This document shows positions 28,567 to 37,979 of a stretch of 60,209 nt of DNA, piece after piece. The notes beneath the pieces are model-generated. The model had not been told where the DNA came from and did no database searches. It was given only the letters and a program-made list of their open reading frames with translations. The DNA lies in assembly GCA_031272445.1 (NCBI GenBank), contig JAISTT010000015.1:1-60209 (forward strand), in the 5' to 3' direction. A program made the translations under genes and the position numbers. Every line of letters begins with the position of its first letter. Position 1 is the first letter of the stretch. This DNA comes from Candidatus Endomicrobiellum mastotermitis. GTDB lineage: Bacteria; Elusimicrobiota; Endomicrobiia; Endomicrobiales; Endomicrobiaceae.

Positions 28567-28606
28567 GAAGCTTTTTGTTATGTATGTGTGTTATTGAGGT
28601 AAAGGA

Positions 28607-28714
28607 TTGAGTGATGATGCTGAAAGAATAGACGATATAGGAAAGTGTCGAGAGTTAGAAAATAAAGTGTACCATTTAATGTTGAGAAGGATCAAAGAGA
28701 AAATATGTTATTGA
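28607..28714 (+). CDS. Candidate 35-residue ORF between addA and addB
   Basis: An open frame from a TTG (28607) with GAGG seven bases upstream encodes 35 residues, starting (M)SDDAERIDDIGKCRELE and rich in charged residues (LMLRRIKEK near the end). It fills the otherwise empty gap between the two nuclease subunits. No family is recognised. It may be a real small protein, the stub of a lost gene, or chance. Confidence 0.25.
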   Translation: MSDDAERIDDIGKCRELENKVYHLMLRRIKEKICY

Positions 28715-28771
28715 AAATTTTTACCTTAAGTTAGTAGGTGAAATATAATTCTATAAGTGGAAAAGCTTTAA

Positions 28772-31573
28772 ATGGCAAGTAAGATAATAAATTTAGATAT
28801 ACATGAGAATATAATAGATTTCACTGCCAACTATATTTTTAAATCGGATAAAAATACGGCTTTGATAAGCGGAGGTAGAAGACCTTTTTTATTTATCAGG
28901 AAAAGGCTTGCCTTGAAACGAAAAAAATCTTTTTTTCCTCCAAAATTTTTTACCAATGACGAGTTTATTGAAGGAATTATTTTTGATAAATTAGAACTTG
29001 TAAAAATTTCAGAAATTGAGGCAGCATTTATTATATTTGAGATTGTTAAGAGAGAAGCGCCATTATTGTTAAAGGGTAAAATTTCTTTTGCATCATTTAT
29101 AGAGTGGTCTTTTGAAATCTTGTCTTTTATAGAACAGTTAGATATGGAAGATGTATGTGAGGAAAAACTAAAAGCTGTAAAGACAAACGCGGAAATAGGC
29201 TATGATGTTCCTGAAAGTATTAATGATTTATTGAAAAATATTTTTAGGATAAGAAAAAGTTTTCACGATAATCTAGACGACGCTTTAAAAATTACGAAGG
29301 GGTATAGCTTTTTAAAGGCTACATTGATGGATGCGAAGTTATTATCTGGTGACTTTGACGAGATTATATTAATGGCTCCTTTTTATCTCCATAAAACAGA
29401 AATTGAAATTTTTAGGAAAATCTATGAAATTGGGAAACTTGTTGTATTTATTCAAGGTAATCCTAGAGATTACGAGATATTAAAGCTTATATATTCCAAG
29501 TTTGATGAGCCTTTACCAAATGTGAAAAATGTGAAAGACAATTATAAGTTAAATGTGTACTCTGCATTTGACGATCAGTCTCAAGGATGTTTGTTGAAAA
29601 ATCTCATTAGAGATTATTCTGAAGAAGAAATAGATAAGACCGTTATTATTATTCCAGACTCAAGAATGTTGCAGTCTGTGATATCTGAAATATCAGTGGT
29701 TACAGACAGCTATAATGTTTCAATTGGTTATCCTGCTGAAAAAACAGCTGTTTTTTCTCTATTAAGTGCAGTTATAGAAGCACAATTTTCAAGAAAGGGC
29801 CAATATTATTACTCAAAAGATATTATGAAGGTTTTGACTAATCCGCTTTTAAAAAATATGAGATTTTTTGGAAGAAGTTCAATATCAAGAATTGTTGCCC
29901 ATAAGATTGAAGAATTTTTAGATGGAAATTCAAAAAGTTGTTTAAGTGGTAGAATGTTTGTTTCTTTTGAGGAAATGGTTAATGAGAAACAACTTCTTGA
30001 TGAAATGAGTCTTACGATAACAAAAGCTTGGGAATATGTGGCTCCTAAAAAAATAGTAAATATATTGAAAAATATTTTTTACGTTTTTTTTATAGCATGG
30101 GAAAATATTAATACTTTTGGTGATCTATCTTGTGTTTTGTTTAACTTTTTAGAAAAGATACACTCTTTGAGTTCCGCTAGTAGTTATCCTTTGAATATTG
30201 GAGCCATTGAGCTATTGCTATATTTAGCGAAAGAACTTAAATTTAGTATACCTAATGCAGAATTTTACAATGAAGAGGTTTTATGTGTTTTTAAAAAGTT
30301 AATAAAAAATAAAAGGATAGCTTTACTCGGTTCACCTTTGAAAGGAATGCAAATATTGGGGCTTTTAGAGTCAAGGAATCTTTTTTTTGAAAACGTATTT
30401 ATTGTAGGTATGTCGGATTCGGCTATGCCTGCTATGAAGAAAGAATATTCTCTTATTCCGAAAGATATAATGTTCACTTTGGGAGTCGAGATAGCGAAAA
30501 GAGAGTTTGAAATACAAAAGTATCACTTTAATAGACTTATTGCGGGTGCAAAAAATTTAAATCTTATTTATCCTGATAACGAGAAAGATGAAAGAAGCAG
30601 ATTTATCGAATCTATTATTTGGGATAAGCAGTTGGAAAGCAAAGATATTAATGCTGTAAAAATAAAAAGGTTTGTTTTACCTAAGTTTTCTATAAGACAG
30701 CATGAGAAGCGGAAATATATGAAGACTAAAGAAATTAAAGAATACCTTAAGAATATGTCTTATACGTATAGTAAAATCGATACTTATTTAGATTGTAAGC
30801 TTAAGTTTTATTTTATGTATGTATTATTGCTTGATGATAGTGTGAAAGTTGGTTGGGAACTTTCAGGTAGCGATATAGGAAATTTTATTCATAATTTTTT
30901 AAAAGATGCGTTATATGAGAAACTCAGCTCTAAAAAGCTTCAATCTTTAGAATTTGAAAATGAGTATTTAAAAAAACTTGAAAATAGTTTTGATAACTTC
31001 TCTCATTTTAAATTTAGGGAAGATGCTTTTATGATAAAAGAAGTCTTAATGCATAAAATGAAAAATGTTTTGAATTGCGAAAGAAAAAGGTCTTATAAAA
31101 CTATTTGTGCTTGCGAGAAGAAATATGTTTCAAATATTGAAACTAACTCGGGTGTTGTTTATAGTTTGAATTGCAGGATTGACAGGGTAGATACTGATGG
31201 CAAAAACTATACAATATTTGATTATAAAACCGGAGCCGTCGCAGATCCTATAGTTTCAAAAAAGTATTTTGATTTAGTGTCTGATAAATACTTTGATAGG
31301 CAGAATATGAAAAAAGCGGTGAAATCTCTGCAGCTGCCATTGTATAAGTACATATTTGAGAAGGAAACAGGGCTTGTGGTTTCAGAATGTGCTATTTATG
31401 GCGTAAAAAATGCAGAAATTATTAAATTCCCGAATAGAGAAGAAATATATGATAAGTGCATTTATGCAGTTAAAGAGATCCTTGATGATATAAATACTTG
31501 CGAAAGTTTTGAGTTTGACAATGAAGATAAAGTCAATTGCAGAATGTGTAGATATTTTTATATGTGCAGATGA
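28772..31573 (+). CDS. addB: AddB-like PD-(D/E)XK nuclease subunit
   Basis: Second subunit of an AddAB-type enzyme, 933 aa. The N-terminal helicase-like part is degenerate, with no clear Walker A (LISGGRRPFLF). The C-terminal nuclease has RIDRVDTDGKNYTIFDYKTG and the QLPLYKYIF helix. Cysteines at YLDCKLKFYF and the final CRMCRYFYMC match the four-cysteine iron-sulfur clamp of AddB and related nucleases. An alternative label is a generic PD-(D/E)XK family protein. Confidence 0.8.
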   Translation: MASKIINLDIHENIIDFTANYIFKSDKNTALISGGRRPFLFIRKRLALKRKKSFFPPKFFTNDEFIEGIIFDKLELVKISEIEAAFIIFEIVKREAPLLLKGKISFASFIEWSFEILSFIEQLDMEDVCEEKLKAVKTNAEIGYDVPESINDLLKNIFRIRKSFHDNLDDALKITKGYSFLKATLMDAKLLSGDFDEIILMAPFYLHKTEIEIFRKIYEIGKLVVFIQGNPRDYEILKLIYSKFDEPLPNVKNVKDNYKLNVYSAFDDQSQGCLLKNLIRDYSEEEIDKTVIIIPDSRMLQSVISEISVVTDSYNVSIGYPAEKTAVFSLLSAVIEAQFSRKGQYYYSKDIMKVLTNPLLKNMRFFGRSSISRIVAHKIEEFLDGNSKSCLSGRMFVSFEEMVNEKQLLDEMSLTITKAWEYVAPKKIVNILKNIFYVFFIAWENINTFGDLSCVLFNFLEKIHSLSSASSYPLNIGAIELLLYLAKELKFSIPNAEFYNEEVLCVFKKLIKNKRIALLGSPLKGMQILGLLESRNLFFENVFIVGMSDSAMPAMKKEYSLIPKDIMFTLGVEIAKREFEIQKYHFNRLIAGAKNLNLIYPDNEKDERSRFIESIIWDKQLESKDINAVKIKRFVLPKFSIRQHEKRKYMKTKEIKEYLKNMSYTYSKIDTYLDCKLKFYFMYVLLLDDSVKVGWELSGSDIGNFIHNFLKDALYEKLSSKKLQSLEFENEYLKKLENSFDNFSHFKFREDAFMIKEVLMHKMKNVLNCERKRSYKTICACEKKYVSNIETNSGVVYSLNCRIDRVDTDGKNYTIFDYKTGAVADPIVSKKYFDLVSDKYFDRQNMKKAVKSLQLPLYKYIFEKETGLVVSECAIYGVKNAEIIKFPNREEIYDKCIYAVKEILDDINTCESFEFDNEDKVNCRMCRYFYMCR

Positions 31574-32560
31574 GAGTAATTAGTGTAAAAAATGTGGGAG
31601 AATAAAGGTTTTTAATTGAATATATTCTTAAATCTCCTTAAAACAATTACTGCAAAAATCACCAAAAATGCCTTGCTCTATATATGTTAAAGTAGTGCTT
31701 TATACTTATGATTCCCTAGAAGAGTATTTTGTCATGTTTTAATGAATTAAAAAATTACTCAGTAATTTATTAAAAATTTTTCATAATTACTACTGTTGCG
31801 ATTATCGTAAAGCCGACTAGCTTTTAAGGCTTTTTTAAATATAGTACTTCTAATATTTAGAATACAAAAGTTTTCTATTATTTTATCTATTTACCATATT
31901 TAATTAGAGCTGAACTGACTGAAATTGAAATGATTTTGATAAACATTTATACACTATAATTTTATAAATATATATTAATTTATTTTTCAACGCAATATCT
32001 GTGTAAACTCTATTGTTGGTAGTTTTTTTATTCTTCTAATGTTTTTATCAAGTTGTTGTAATACCTGATGTTAACTCGTTAGTGAGCTTATTTATGATTT
32101 GCCACTCACTCTATATCCTGATGTTATTTTATATAATACTTATAGAATGAATATGTTAAATTATGTTCCTTTGTATTGACATTTAAGCGTCTCATAATTT
32201 TGTATCATTCTGTAAAGTAGAGATTTTATACCTTATGTTGATATAAAAAGATGGTCTAGTACTATGACGATTTTCTAATGTATTTTTCAAATTAATAAAA
32301 TTTATTTTTTTTTTAGATTTTTTAATCTTCTAAATCTTTAATGATTCTGAAGTTTTCAATATGCATTGATTTTAAAAACATAAAAACTTCACAAATTTAA
32401 ATGTTGATTAACTCTTTTGTTGTTATATATTGTTTATATTACAATTAATATTTATGAGTTGGTGGTAGCAAGTAAATGGGAATATTTTTATTACCTTTTA
32501 AAGGGTATATATACGGTCTTAAATCTGGATGTGCATGTAAAAATTGTTATTAGAGGTGAG
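31574..32560. other. Gene-free stretch, probably decayed coding DNA
   Basis: Almost 1 kb between addB and the DUF4833 gene holds no ORF with recognisable homology and is dense in stops in every frame. On the minus strand a short hydrophobic end (AFLVIFAVIVLRRFKN then a stop at 31612) and a piece reading LVGFTIIATVVIMKN in a broken frame could be relics of a membrane protein. AT-rich DNA gives such pieces by chance, so this is weak. Confidence 0.35.
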
Positions 32561-33091
32561 ATGAAAAAGTCAAAAATTATTATGTTTTTGTTTTTTGTTT
32601 TAGTGCTGGGAATTTCTACTGTTACTAATGCTGTAACCATTAATGAACAAATAATAAATAAAAATCTTTTTTGCATTAAAAGAAATAAGAATACTAATAT
32701 TGTTATGTATGATGTTAGATTAAATTCCAGTGGTGATATTGATAAGTTAAAGCCGATAGACTCTTATTGGATCTTATATGACAAACAAGGGGAGCGTAGC
32801 GAAATAAAAGCGTTTGAGAAAAAAGCTTATGGATTTGCAATAAAGTACAATGTTGAAGAAAGGTATTATGATTTGGTTCTAAAAGCTGTTCCGAATAGGA
32901 ATATAAAAATTGTTTTATTGAACGGTGAACCGAAAGCTGTAATTAAAATAAATAATAAAGATGCATACCTTTTAACGGTTTTTGTTTTTGCAAAAAATGA
33001 CTTAATAATTCCTAAGGTATTACACTATATTATTATAGGTATTGATACTGAAACCGGATCACGGGTTGAGGAAAAAGTAGTTATGCATTAA
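32561..33091 (+). CDS. DUF4833-type secreted protein
   Basis: A 176-aa protein with a clear signal peptide (MKKSKIIMFLFFVLVLGIS, cleavage probably after TNA). The mature part has the pattern FCIKRNKNTNIVMYDVRLNS and PIDSYWILYDKQGE, which I recognise as DUF4833, a family of unknown function found in Bacteroidota and others. The frame is open upstream to 32417, but ATG 32561 with AGAGGTGAG directly before it and a signal peptide is the right start. It converges on the antiporter gene. Confidence 0.65.
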   Translation: MKKSKIIMFLFFVLVLGISTVTNAVTINEQIINKNLFCIKRNKNTNIVMYDVRLNSSGDIDKLKPIDSYWILYDKQGERSEIKAFEKKAYGFAIKYNVEERYYDLVLKAVPNRNIKIVLLNGEPKAVIKINNKDAYLLTVFVFAKNDLIIPKVLHYIIIGIDTETGSRVEEKVVMH

Positions 33092-33120
33092 AAAATTAAA
33101 TTGGTTTTGTGATAAATATC

Positions 33121-34896
33121 TTATTTAATTGATTGTTTTGATGATTGTGAGACGATTTCTGAAGTGATTGTAAGGAGACTTTGTTTCTCCAGATCGTCAA
33201 GTAATAAAGAGGTTAAAGCGTTTGAAACTTCTTCTTCTTCAAAGGCTATACCAGAAGCTCCTGCTTGTTTTAAAGAATCCATGCTGTCAAGGAAGCGTGC
33301 TCTTACAAGTATACGTGTTTTTGAGTTCAATGCAGATGCAGTTGAGACAGTTTCTAGCGTTGCATTTAAATTAGGTACTGTAATAATTAAATAATCTGCG
33401 CTTTTTATGCCAGCTGCAAGTAAGATGTCTCTTTTTGCAGAATTTCCATAAATTACAGCTTGCTTTTGTGAGCTTATGAAGTTAACTGTGTCGATATTTG
33501 TTTCAATGATAATTTGGTTTATGTTATTATTTTTTAAAGTTTGAGTGACTTTTTTACCCGTAGGCCCGTACCCTACAACTATAGCTGTTTTTTGTGAGAG
33601 ATATTCTTTTGTTGGGAGTAAGTTTTTCACAATGGTTTTACTTTGGTTTCCTTTTCGGTCTGCTACAAAATTTAAAATATTCCATAATTTTTTTTTAGAT
33701 TGCAAAAATTTCTCTATTTTTGGTATTTTTTTAAATACTGGAGGATTTAAAGCTATTGAAACTATAGAACATATAACTATTACGTTATAGACAATATCAT
33801 TCCCTTTGGAAAAGCCTAACCTTCTTGCTTCCTGTGCAAGTATAAGCGAGAATTCTCCTATCTGTGATAATCCCATGGCGATTGTGAGAGCGGTTCTTGC
33901 AGAGTATCCTAATATTGAGACTGTAAATATTGCAGCTAAAGGTTTAATAAATAAAATTATTGCAAGACATGTACATATAAGTACAATATTTTCAAGTGCA
34001 AATTTTATGTTGAGAAGCATTCCAACTGCTAAAAAGAATAAGATACCAAAAGTGTCTTTTAGAGGTAAAATATCAGCTCCTGCTTGATGACTTACTTTAC
34101 TCTTACCTACGATCATGCCGCCTAAAAATGCGCCTAGAGCAAGTGATGTCTTGAGAACAAAAGCCGCGAGAACCGCTGTTGCGAAAGCTATTACTAAAAC
34201 TGTGAGTGTAAAAAGCTCTTGAGAACGTGTTTTTGCAATTTTTGACAAAAACCATGGAACAAGGCGTCCTCCGAATTTCATAATTAAAAGTGACAATATT
34301 GTAATACGGAATAAAGTTATTCCTATCGGTTTAAATATTCCTGCGGCAGCGGAGCTCGAATTAGATAATATTTCCGGAAGGTTTGGGAGAATGACAAGTA
34401 TAAATACTGTTAAAATGTCTTCTACAACAAGCCATCCGACAGAGGCGTATCCTTGTATAGTATTAAAAATGTTATTGTCATTTAAAATTTTGGAAAGTAC
34501 CACTGTACTTGCTACAGCAAGTCCAAGTCCAAGTATGAGTCCCGAAATTAAATCTAGTCCTAGTGCTGTACCAGCTAGCGTTCCGCAGATAGTTGTAATT
34601 GTGGTTTGTATTATTGCTCCAGGAATAGCAACATCTTTGACGGCTATAAGGTTGTCCATTTTAAAATGTAGTCCTACTCCGAACATTAAGAGAATGATGC
34701 CAGTTTCAGAAAGTTGTAATGCTAAATCAGAATTTTCTGCAAAACTCATAGGGAGCGGAGAAAAAGGACCTATGAAAAAGCCTGCTATAAGGTATCCAAT
34801 AATAGAAGAAAGACCTAATTTTTGTGTTATAAAACCAAATATAAGTGCAAAAGTGAATCCTATCGCAATGATTTCTAGTAATTGATATTCTTGCAT
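33121..34896 (-). CDS. CPA2 monovalent cation:proton antiporter with RCK domain
   Basis: Inner-membrane cation/H+ exchanger of the KefB/KefC type, 591 aa. About 12 membrane segments span residues 5-385, including GYLIAGFFIGPFSPLP and the GAFLGGMIVGKS region. After a linker a Rossmann RCK-N domain starts near residue 435 (AIVVGYGPTGKKV) and runs to about 560. It would exchange K+ or Na+ for protons under nucleotide control. No ribosome-binding site is clear. Confidence 0.88.
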   Translation of the reverse strand: MQEYQLLEIIAIGFTFALIFGFITQKLGLSSIIGYLIAGFFIGPFSPLPMSFAENSDLALQLSETGIILLMFGVGLHFKMDNLIAVKDVAIPGAIIQTTITTICGTLAGTALGLDLISGLILGLGLAVASTVVLSKILNDNNIFNTIQGYASVGWLVVEDILTVFILVILPNLPEILSNSSSAAAGIFKPIGITLFRITILSLLIMKFGGRLVPWFLSKIAKTRSQELFTLTVLVIAFATAVLAAFVLKTSLALGAFLGGMIVGKSKVSHQAGADILPLKDTFGILFFLAVGMLLNIKFALENIVLICTCLAIILFIKPLAAIFTVSILGYSARTALTIAMGLSQIGEFSLILAQEARRLGFSKGNDIVYNVIVICSIVSIALNPPVFKKIPKIEKFLQSKKKLWNILNFVADRKGNQSKTIVKNLLPTKEYLSQKTAIVVGYGPTGKKVTQTLKNNNINQIIIETNIDTVNFISSQKQAVIYGNSAKRDILLAAGIKSADYLIITVPNLNATLETVSTASALNSKTRILVRARFLDSMDSLKQAGASGIAFEEEEVSNALTSLLLDDLEKQSLLTITSEIVSQSSKQSIK

Positions 34897-35141
34897 TTAA
34901 AGTCACTAGTATTTATTTTTACTTATTGGAGAAAATTTATATATTTATCTGTAGTAGGATATTATGCTTTTTGCAATCTTTTGTGACTAGACGATTCTAT
35001 TGCACTTATTTTTGTTTTTAAGAGTCTAATAAAAAGATGCTTACTTTCATGACTCTATTAATATTAACAAAATAAAATAAAAATGCAAAATAATGTTAAT
35101 TGGTTAATTGATAGATGGATAGCTTATTTACATTAAAATTG

Positions 35142-35150
35142 TGTTATAAT
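35142..35150 (+). promoter_or_regulatory. Extended -10 promoter for the radical SAM gene
   Basis: TGT followed by a perfect TATAAT (35145-35150) fits an extended -10 (TGnTATAAT). Transcription would start near 35157, about 14 bases before the chosen ATG at 35171 or at the alternative TTG (35156). No convincing -35 box is seen. Confidence 0.45.
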
Positions 35151-35170
35151 CAGAATTGAATTTAAGATCT

Positions 35171-37699
35171 ATGGAAAAACAACTATCTCAAATTGATGAA
35201 ATATTGAGTTTTGTGCGAAAGCCTGCGAGGTACATTGGCTGTGAATTAAATTCGTGGCCTGCCGATATATCTGCAGATTTTTCAGTGGTTCTATGCTTCC
35301 CGGATATTTATGAAGTAGGTGCTTCTAATCTTGGACTTGAAATTCTTTACCATTTAATTAATGAAAAAAAACTCGCCCGTTGTGAGAGAGTGTTTGCTCC
35401 TGACAATGATTTAGAGCTACTTTTAAGGAAAAATAAAATCAGCTTATTTTCATTAGAATCTAAAAGCGCTTTAAAGAGTTTTGATATTTTAGGTTTCACG
35501 ATCCAGTGTGAACTTGTTGCTACTAATATTGTTAATATTTTGGATTTATCTGGTATTTCTGTATTTTCAAAAAATAGAAAAATTGATGAGCCTTTAGTAA
35601 TAGGAGGAGGCCCTGCGTTAACTAATCCAGAACCTTTTTGTGATTTTTTTGATCTGTTTGTTTTGGGAGATGGTGAGGATGCAATGGAAAAGATAGTGAA
35701 TATGTGCAGAAAACTAAAGAGCAGTACTAAACTGACTAAAATTGAAATTTTGAAAGAATTATCAAATATAAATGGTGTATACGTACCAATGTTTTATAAT
35801 GTTGAGTATAATGACGATAATACAATAAAATGTGTGGCTCCAGTATATAGAGATGTAAAAACGATTGTAAAAAAAAACGTTGTAAATATTGAAGATGCAT
35901 ATTTCCCAATAAAAAAAATAATTCCTTTTGTTGAAACAGTACATGATAGATTAAATATTGAAATTGCAAGAGGTTGTCTGGGACTCTGTCGTTTTTGTCA
36001 AGCATCAAAATACTATAGACCTTGGAGACAGAGGACGTCTGAAAAATTACTGGAGCTTTTAAGGGAAAGTCTACGAACTACTGGTTTTGAGGAAGTTACC
36101 TTTTCGTCTCTTTCATGCAGTGATTATAAATACTTAGATAAGCTATTGATTGAAGTAAATAATTTATACGGCAATTCTAATCTTAACATTTCTTTACCCT
36201 CTTTGAGATGCGAGAAATACTCTATAAAAATAGCTCAGTACATTAACAGAATTAAAAAGCCTACACTTACTTTTGCTCCTGAAGCTGGAACTGACAGAAT
36301 GCGCAATGTGATAGGTAAATATCTTTCTGAAGAGCAAATAATGGAAACTCTTCTTACTGCAAACGCTATGGGATGGAAAATTATAAAGCTTTATTTTATG
36401 ATAGGTCTTCCTACAGAAACGGACGATGATATAATTGGGATAGAACGTCTCATTAAGTCTGTTAAAGTAAAAGCAAAAAACTTAAATTTTAATATTACGA
36501 TTTCGCCTTTTGTTCCAAAAGCGCAAACAGCTTTTCAGTGGACGCCGATGGCCAGTGCAGATGATTTAAAGCGGAAGATTAATATTTTAAATAAGCTACT
36601 TCCAGCGACGAATATAAAAGCTAACAATTACAAAACAAATATATTGGAAGCTTTACTTGCGAAAGGAGATAGGCGCCTTTCGTCTGTAATTTATAGAGCT
36701 TGGCAGAAAGGTGCGAGATTTGACCAATGGATTGAGAAGTTTAATAGCAGTATATGGGAGGAAGCTATTGCTGAAAGTAAAATTGATTTAAATTTTTATG
36801 TTTATAGGAATATAAAACTTGAAGAAGTTCTCCCCTGGGATCATTTAGATTTTGGTGTATCAAAATATGTCTTATGTGCTGAATATGTTAAAGGTATACA
36901 TGAGACTGCTGATAATGACAAAGTATCTAGTGCTAGTATTCCTCAAAATACATGTGAAGATTATGTTTGTGGCGTAAATCAGTTCAATATGCGAGACTTA
37001 CTGCCTGAAAATTATGTGGAACCTAAGATTTCAGTTATTGAACCTGTTATGCGTTTAAGACTTCGTTTTTCAAAAAAAGGTATGGTCAGATTCATATCGC
37101 ATTTAGAACAAATAAGATTATTTAGAAGATTGCTAAGACGTTCGGGGCTTCCGATAGCATTTACTGCTGGTTTTAGTCCTAAAGTTAAATTGTCTTGCGG
37201 ACCTCCTCTCTCTCTAGGTTATGAGAGTTCAAGTGAATATATAGAATTTTGTTTTACTAAAAAAATAAATATTGAAGATGTGGAGTCAAGTTTTTTAAAA
37301 CTTTTGCCTATCGGTTTTAAGTTACTTGATATAAAGAGAATCCCTTTGAATTTTCCTAGTATGGATATTTTATCTAATGTTGCTGAATATGAGGTAAAAA
37401 ATGTGAATATTTCACAAAAAAAAATAGATGAGTTTTTGTATCAAAGTTCAATCATAGTAGAAAAAGTAAAAAAAGATAAAATTGTTAAGGTTGATATCAA
37501 ACCCTTGATAAAGTCTTTTAAGAATAGAGATGATGTTTTAAAATTGCAGCTTCGTTTTGGAAATGTTGAACATATTAAACCTGAAGTGGTTTTGAAAAAG
37601 TTATTAAAAGAGAATCAAGGAAACTATAATAGAGTGTACGCGATTGAAAGAACTAATTTATATATTGAAACAAAAGATGGAAAAGTACACGAACCTTAA
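35171..37699 (+). CDS. B12-binding/radical SAM protein fused to a DUF2344 domain
   Basis: 842 aa from the ATG at 35171; an in-frame TTG lies at 35156. The N-terminal part is cobalamin-binding-like (VVLCFPDIYEVGASNLGLEI). A radical SAM domain follows with Cys269, Cys273 and Cys276 (RGCLGLCRFC). The C-terminal DUF2344 begins at about residue 623 (RLRFSKKGMVRFISHLEQIR). It corresponds to TIGR03960 joined to TIGR03936, split into two genes in many Firmicutes. Its chemistry is not established; its constant neighbour is RNase G, as here, suggesting RNA or ribosome modification. Confidence 0.85.
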   Translation: MEKQLSQIDEILSFVRKPARYIGCELNSWPADISADFSVVLCFPDIYEVGASNLGLEILYHLINEKKLARCERVFAPDNDLELLLRKNKISLFSLESKSALKSFDILGFTIQCELVATNIVNILDLSGISVFSKNRKIDEPLVIGGGPALTNPEPFCDFFDLFVLGDGEDAMEKIVNMCRKLKSSTKLTKIEILKELSNINGVYVPMFYNVEYNDDNTIKCVAPVYRDVKTIVKKNVVNIEDAYFPIKKIIPFVETVHDRLNIEIARGCLGLCRFCQASKYYRPWRQRTSEKLLELLRESLRTTGFEEVTFSSLSCSDYKYLDKLLIEVNNLYGNSNLNISLPSLRCEKYSIKIAQYINRIKKPTLTFAPEAGTDRMRNVIGKYLSEEQIMETLLTANAMGWKIIKLYFMIGLPTETDDDIIGIERLIKSVKVKAKNLNFNITISPFVPKAQTAFQWTPMASADDLKRKINILNKLLPATNIKANNYKTNILEALLAKGDRRLSSVIYRAWQKGARFDQWIEKFNSSIWEEAIAESKIDLNFYVYRNIKLEEVLPWDHLDFGVSKYVLCAEYVKGIHETADNDKVSSASIPQNTCEDYVCGVNQFNMRDLLPENYVEPKISVIEPVMRLRLRFSKKGMVRFISHLEQIRLFRRLLRRSGLPIAFTAGFSPKVKLSCGPPLSLGYESSSEYIEFCFTKKINIEDVESSFLKLLPIGFKLLDIKRIPLNFPSMDILSNVAEYEVKNVNISQKKIDEFLYQSSIIVEKVKKDKIVKVDIKPLIKSFKNRDDVLKLQLRFGNVEHIKPEVVLKKLLKENQGNYNRVYAIERTNLYIETKDGKVHEP

Positions 37700-37959
37700 A
37701 CATTAGAAAAGTGTGTAGATTTAGTCTTTATACTTTGGTTTTGTTTCTATGTAGGTTAGGTTATAAGAATTGAATAGAGGAATAATAGTTTATGGAGTTT
37801 TTGTTTTCTTTTTAAAACCTCTTGAAATTTTAACTAAATTATTAATAACATAACTAATTATGTTAGATTTAATATAAATAGATAATTTATACAAAGTGAG
37901 GAAGAGTCTTCAGTTTATTAAATTAAGTAATATATTATTTAATTTTTGAAAGACAAGGT

Positions 37960-37968
37960 TGTTATACT
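37960..37968 (+). promoter_or_regulatory. Candidate extended -10 for rng
   Basis: TGT plus TATACT (37963-37968) fits an extended -10 with one mismatch to TATAAT. It ends 11 bases before the chosen GTG start, so any transcript from it would have a leader of only about 5 bases. The 260 bases upstream hold no gene and no strong -35. Confidence 0.35.
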
Positions 37969-37979
37969 TAGAGAGGAAT

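Noticed and set aside
32176-32205. Perfect TTGACA (32176-32181) in the gene desert
   Set aside because: No acceptable -10 element lies 16-18 bases downstream and no gene follows within 350 bases, so it is probably chance or a relic.
34391-34885. Long + strand open frame opposite the antiporter gene
   Set aside because: It is antisense to a well-supported membrane protein and its translation has no recognisable motif; open antisense frames are common opposite such genes.
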